From assembly GCA_030685235.1 (NCBI GenBank), contig MU839186.1:1-64000 (forward strand): 64,000 nt of DNA, given 5' to 3'. Position 1 is the first letter of the stretch. Each line of letters begins with the position of its first letter. A program made the translations under genes and the position numbers. The notes beneath the pieces are model-generated. The model saw only the letters and a list, made by a program, of their open reading frames with translations. It was not told the origin of the DNA and made no database searches. Positions 61,089 through 64,000 of the stretch are shown piece after piece. Source of the DNA: Copromyces sp. CBS 386.78. Its lineage: Eukaryota > Ascomycota > Sordariomycetes > Sordariales > Sordariaceae.

Positions 61089-61399
61089 GTTAATTGTACA
61101 TTTTAATTATTGCGTTTATAGCGTAAACTTATTTATTGCGATTATTTTCGATTGCGCGCGTGTAAGGATCGCTTCGTTACGAGTCGTTGAGCTTAGTACC
61201 CCCCCCTTAAGCTTCGATAATTGTAATTACGATAATTGTTTAATTAAGATTCTAATATACCTTTATTAGTGTATAAGGGAAAGTACTCTTTATTTAGTAA
61301 ATAAAAGATTATTTAGTTTTAATTACTTTAAACGGTCCTAATAACGGACCTTTATTTTAAACGGTTTTAATCGCGGACTTTTATTTCTTTTTTATTTTG

Positions 61400-63450
61400 A
61401 GTAGTTACTTCTCTTTTATTTTATATTTTATAACGATAGCGATCCCGCCCTTTTCTCCCCTAATAGTAGTATTGGTAGCGGTAATCTTTTTAACCTTTTT
61501 ATTCTTACTATTAGTAATTTGTTTAATTTAGAATTATTACGTTCTGTTATTAATACTTTTAATAGCGAATTTAATATTATAATTTATTGCGCTACGCTTT
61601 TCGAATTCCTTTAATTCGTTATTATAATTTTCGTTAATTTTTTCGAGGGCTTCGATTAGTTAGAAGGTCTCCTAGTCTTGCGCGAATATTTCGAAGTAAT
61701 TTCTTTTTTCTTTTAAGCCCCCGCTTTCTATTCTATTATTATATTTTTTAATTGCTTTTATTACATTAATTTCGAATATTACGACGATTTCGAAAGTAAT
61801 TTTTAGCGTTCTAAGGAGGAGTTTAAGACTACTTATTAAGTAGCCGACGACGCTTAATTTAGCTTCGATTAAAAGAACTTTGATTATATTAATTTTAAGT
61901 CCGTTTATAATACTTTATTTGTAAAGTATAATACTTTTAAAGTATAAGTTTCCTTTTTTTCTCCTATTAGTAATATAATTATAAAAGTAGTTATATTTTC
62001 CTTTTTTCGCTAAATAGTAGAAACCCGCCTATTTTTATAAGTAAGGAAATTGGCGGTCCTATTTGTAGATATAAGATTTTTGAAGCTTAGTGTTTTTATA
62101 TTTAATTTTAATAAAAATATAATGCTGTTCTTTATTCCTTTAAAAATATTAGAATTATTTATATTATTATATTTTTAGGATTTAAGATTTTATTTGGCAT
62201 TTAGGATAATTTAAACGTGATTTAATTAAACCTCGATAAGGCGAATTAACGTTAGAAGATAGGCGTTGAATTTATAGAGTATTTAGTCTTTTATTTTTAG
62301 AATGTGAATTTTAAAATAGACGCCGGCCGTTGTTTGTAAAAGTTATATATAAAGAATATATTTTTCGTAGATTTCGAATTTGAGTTGACTAATTTAATAA
62401 ATTTCTGCGGTTTCGATAATTCGATAAAGGTTTATTATTTCCGGAATAAAATTAATAAACGTCTTTATAATATTTTCGCTTATTGCGATTTTCCCCCCGA
62501 TAACGATTTTAAATATTGGTTCGAAATTTATTGTAACGTTACCGGTAATTTTGAGGACGCGGATTATTATTAGAAGATAGTAAATTATTTTTTTAATCCC
62601 GGTAGTAATACTAGTAATAATAATAGTAGCGGAAGTTGCTTTAACGCTAAATTTTCTATTAATAACGTCCTTATTAATTAGGGCGGTAATAAAATGGATT
62701 TAGATGCTGTTAATTTCGTAATTTTTATTTATAAGGATATTTTTAATTAGTATTTTTATAATAGCTTTTATTACTATTGTAGTAAGCCCGGTTATATTGC
62801 CTGCGATTGTACTATTTTAATTAATTATAATTCTTAAGGCCCTTAGTATTTTGTTAGTAAAAAGTCGAAGAATAAAAATTGTAGTAAGGGTTATAATTAA
62901 AAGTAGGTCCGCGTTGCCGATACCGTTCTAATTGCCCTAGTTATTCTAGCCGCCCCCGCTGAACCCGCCGTTGGTAGAAAGTATTATAATAATTAGGAAA
63001 ATGCTTAACTTTTATATATAATTGTGTATAGAAGCTTAGCCGGGTTGTATTTAAGAGATGAATTTTAGGTTTTATAGAATTAGAAGGTTTGGAAGAAATT
63101 AAGGTTTAATTATTAAATAGTTCTACTTCCCCAAATTTAATATTTTTATTTTTTTATATTATAATCCGTTCGTATAAAGATTATTATATTACCTTTATTA
63201 ATAGCAGTTATTCTACTTTTGCGTTTATTAATCGTTCTTTTATTATTAAGAATAATTTTCCTTATTTTCGATTATTAAGAGTAAAAAAGCTCGTTTTTAT
63301 TAATAGAGTAGTTAAAAGTATTATTTTTAAAGGAATAATAATTAAATTCCGGATTAGTTATTATAAAGAAACGATTACTTTCTTAATTTATAATATTTTT
63401 AAGAAATATTTAATTATTTTAAACTTCCTATAGATGTAATACTATCAGTT
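61400..63450 (+). pseudogene. Gag and protease of the plus-strand gypsy element, RIP-inactivated
   Basis: Gag-like frame from about 61.4 kb, with an open stretch at 62385-62573. A zinc knuckle at 62769-62810 should be C-x2-C-x4-H-x4-C but reads Y-x2-C-x4-Y-x4-C, with an Arg position also changed to Cys; all are single C-to-T or G-to-A changes. A retropepsin active site at about 63198-63230 reads INSSYSTFAFIN, where the catalytic DSG has become NSS. Further polymerase sequence continues towards 64000, including an open stretch at 63743-63997. Confidence 0.7.
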
Positions 63451-64000
63451 AGAGATCGATTACGAATAGTATAGTATATATTTTAGTGATATTGCTTATT
63501 AAGGCTGCTATTTATTAGCAGATTTCTTTAAATATTAAACGGTAGTATTTAGAGCCTTTATTAATTGGGTTTCGGTAGTTTCCGTCCGTTAAATATTTAT
63601 CCCGCTAGTTAAGAAGGAAGAGACCGAATTTCCTTTTCTAATTATTAAGAAGGAGGAGATTGAGTTTCCCTTTTTAGTTATTAAGAAGGAGGAGATTGAA
63701 TTTCGTTTTCTAGTTATTAAAAAAGAGAAGATTAAGAAGATTGTGGCGGAGCCCGTTCTAGAATTTTTATCCGTTCCTAAGTTCCCTCCTACCGTTATTA
63801 AATTTAAGATTAATTTTAAGATTAGTTATTATACGGTCCTTATTCTTATTAAAGCGTTAATAGTCCGGAGGGTTAAATTTAAGATCGCTATTACCGGTAT
63901 TACCGCTTTTTTTATTAAAATTAAGAGCTCTGTGTTTTATAAGCTTTATATATGTGTGGGTGGCCGCTACGTTTTAGTTAGTGTGAGTTATTTTTAATAC

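Larger units (their letters stand above)
60857..64000 (+). mobile_element. Plus-strand gypsy element inserted in the third copy, 5' part
   Basis: 5' LTR at 60857-61088 (232 bp, TATCACAGGG...CCCGTAATA), preceded by TTAAT, the likely target duplication. The LTR end and the first internal bases (GTTAATTGTAC) resemble the same junction of the minus-strand 7.3-kb family (GTTAATTATAC after 17661 read in reverse), but the rest of the LTR differs. It is therefore a related subfamily with a shared primer-binding region. The element runs off the window. Confidence 0.8.

Noticed and set aside
1..64000. CRISPR array, bacterial-type operons, rRNA genes
   Set aside because: No regularly spaced direct repeats with unique spacers, no Shine-Dalgarno-led gene clusters and no rRNA-like sequence seen; this is fungal nuclear DNA.

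Overview
The window comes from a filamentous ascomycete (Pezizomycotina). The support is short introns (51-158 bp) with GTAAG 5' sites, CTAAC branch points and CAG/TAG 3' ends, plus a two-state composition typical of a genome shaped by repeat-induced point mutation (RIP). A Dothideomycete with AT-rich isochores is a reasonable guess, but the sequence alone does not fix genus or species.

Layout. Positions 1 to about 35.86 kb form an AT-rich, gene-free block of nested, RIP-ruined transposons. Positions about 35.86-59.33 kb form a normal-GC block with three genes I can support. From 59.33 kb to the end AT-rich transposon debris resumes. In the debris, copies of one repeat differ almost only by C/T and G/A transitions, Gln and Trp codons have become stops, and catalytic Asp codons have become Asn.

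Left AT block. A ~83-bp satellite is split by an outer Ty3/gypsy element (2005-17890, minus strand, 5-bp target duplication TATTT). That element carries a tRNA-headed SINE-like insertion (3317-4120, 13-bp target duplication). It is also split by a second copy of the same gypsy family (5638-13409, target duplication TTAGG), which in turn holds a 415-bp MITE (9006-9420, 8-bp target duplication). Next comes a plus-strand gypsy remnant (18971-23567) holding a second MITE of the same type (20538-20955). A pogo/Fot1-like transposase pseudogene (23.6-25.4 kb) is cut by a 9.85-kb chromodomain-type gypsy element (25399-35251, minus, target duplication GTTAT), and its frame resumes at 35257-35547. Inside the 9.85-kb element lies a microsatellite- and repeat-rich insertion (27.3-29.7 kb).

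GC block. mcd4 (GPI ethanolamine-phosphate transferase 1, minus, four exons) and a POL32/cdc27-type DNA polymerase delta subunit (plus, four exons, C-terminal PIP box) are divergently transcribed from a 647-bp shared intergenic region. About 6 kb further on, a minus-strand three-exon gene encodes a cysteine-rich, probably zinc-binding protein of unknown function. The rest of the block (about 6 kb and 9 kb stretches) has no gene I can support, but holds a 639-bp hAT-type MITE with 8-bp target duplication (47780-48418) and a 201-bp TIR element (56001-56201).

Right AT block. The 3' end of another copy of the 7.3-kb gypsy family (59974-60856) is interrupted by a plus-strand gypsy element (60857 to the window end) with a different LTR, a decayed gag zinc knuckle and a decayed protease.

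The three genes are housekeeping and do not form a pathway together. The main interest is the legible nesting order of the transposons, the short non-autonomous elements, and the unexplained extra reading frames in two retroelement families.
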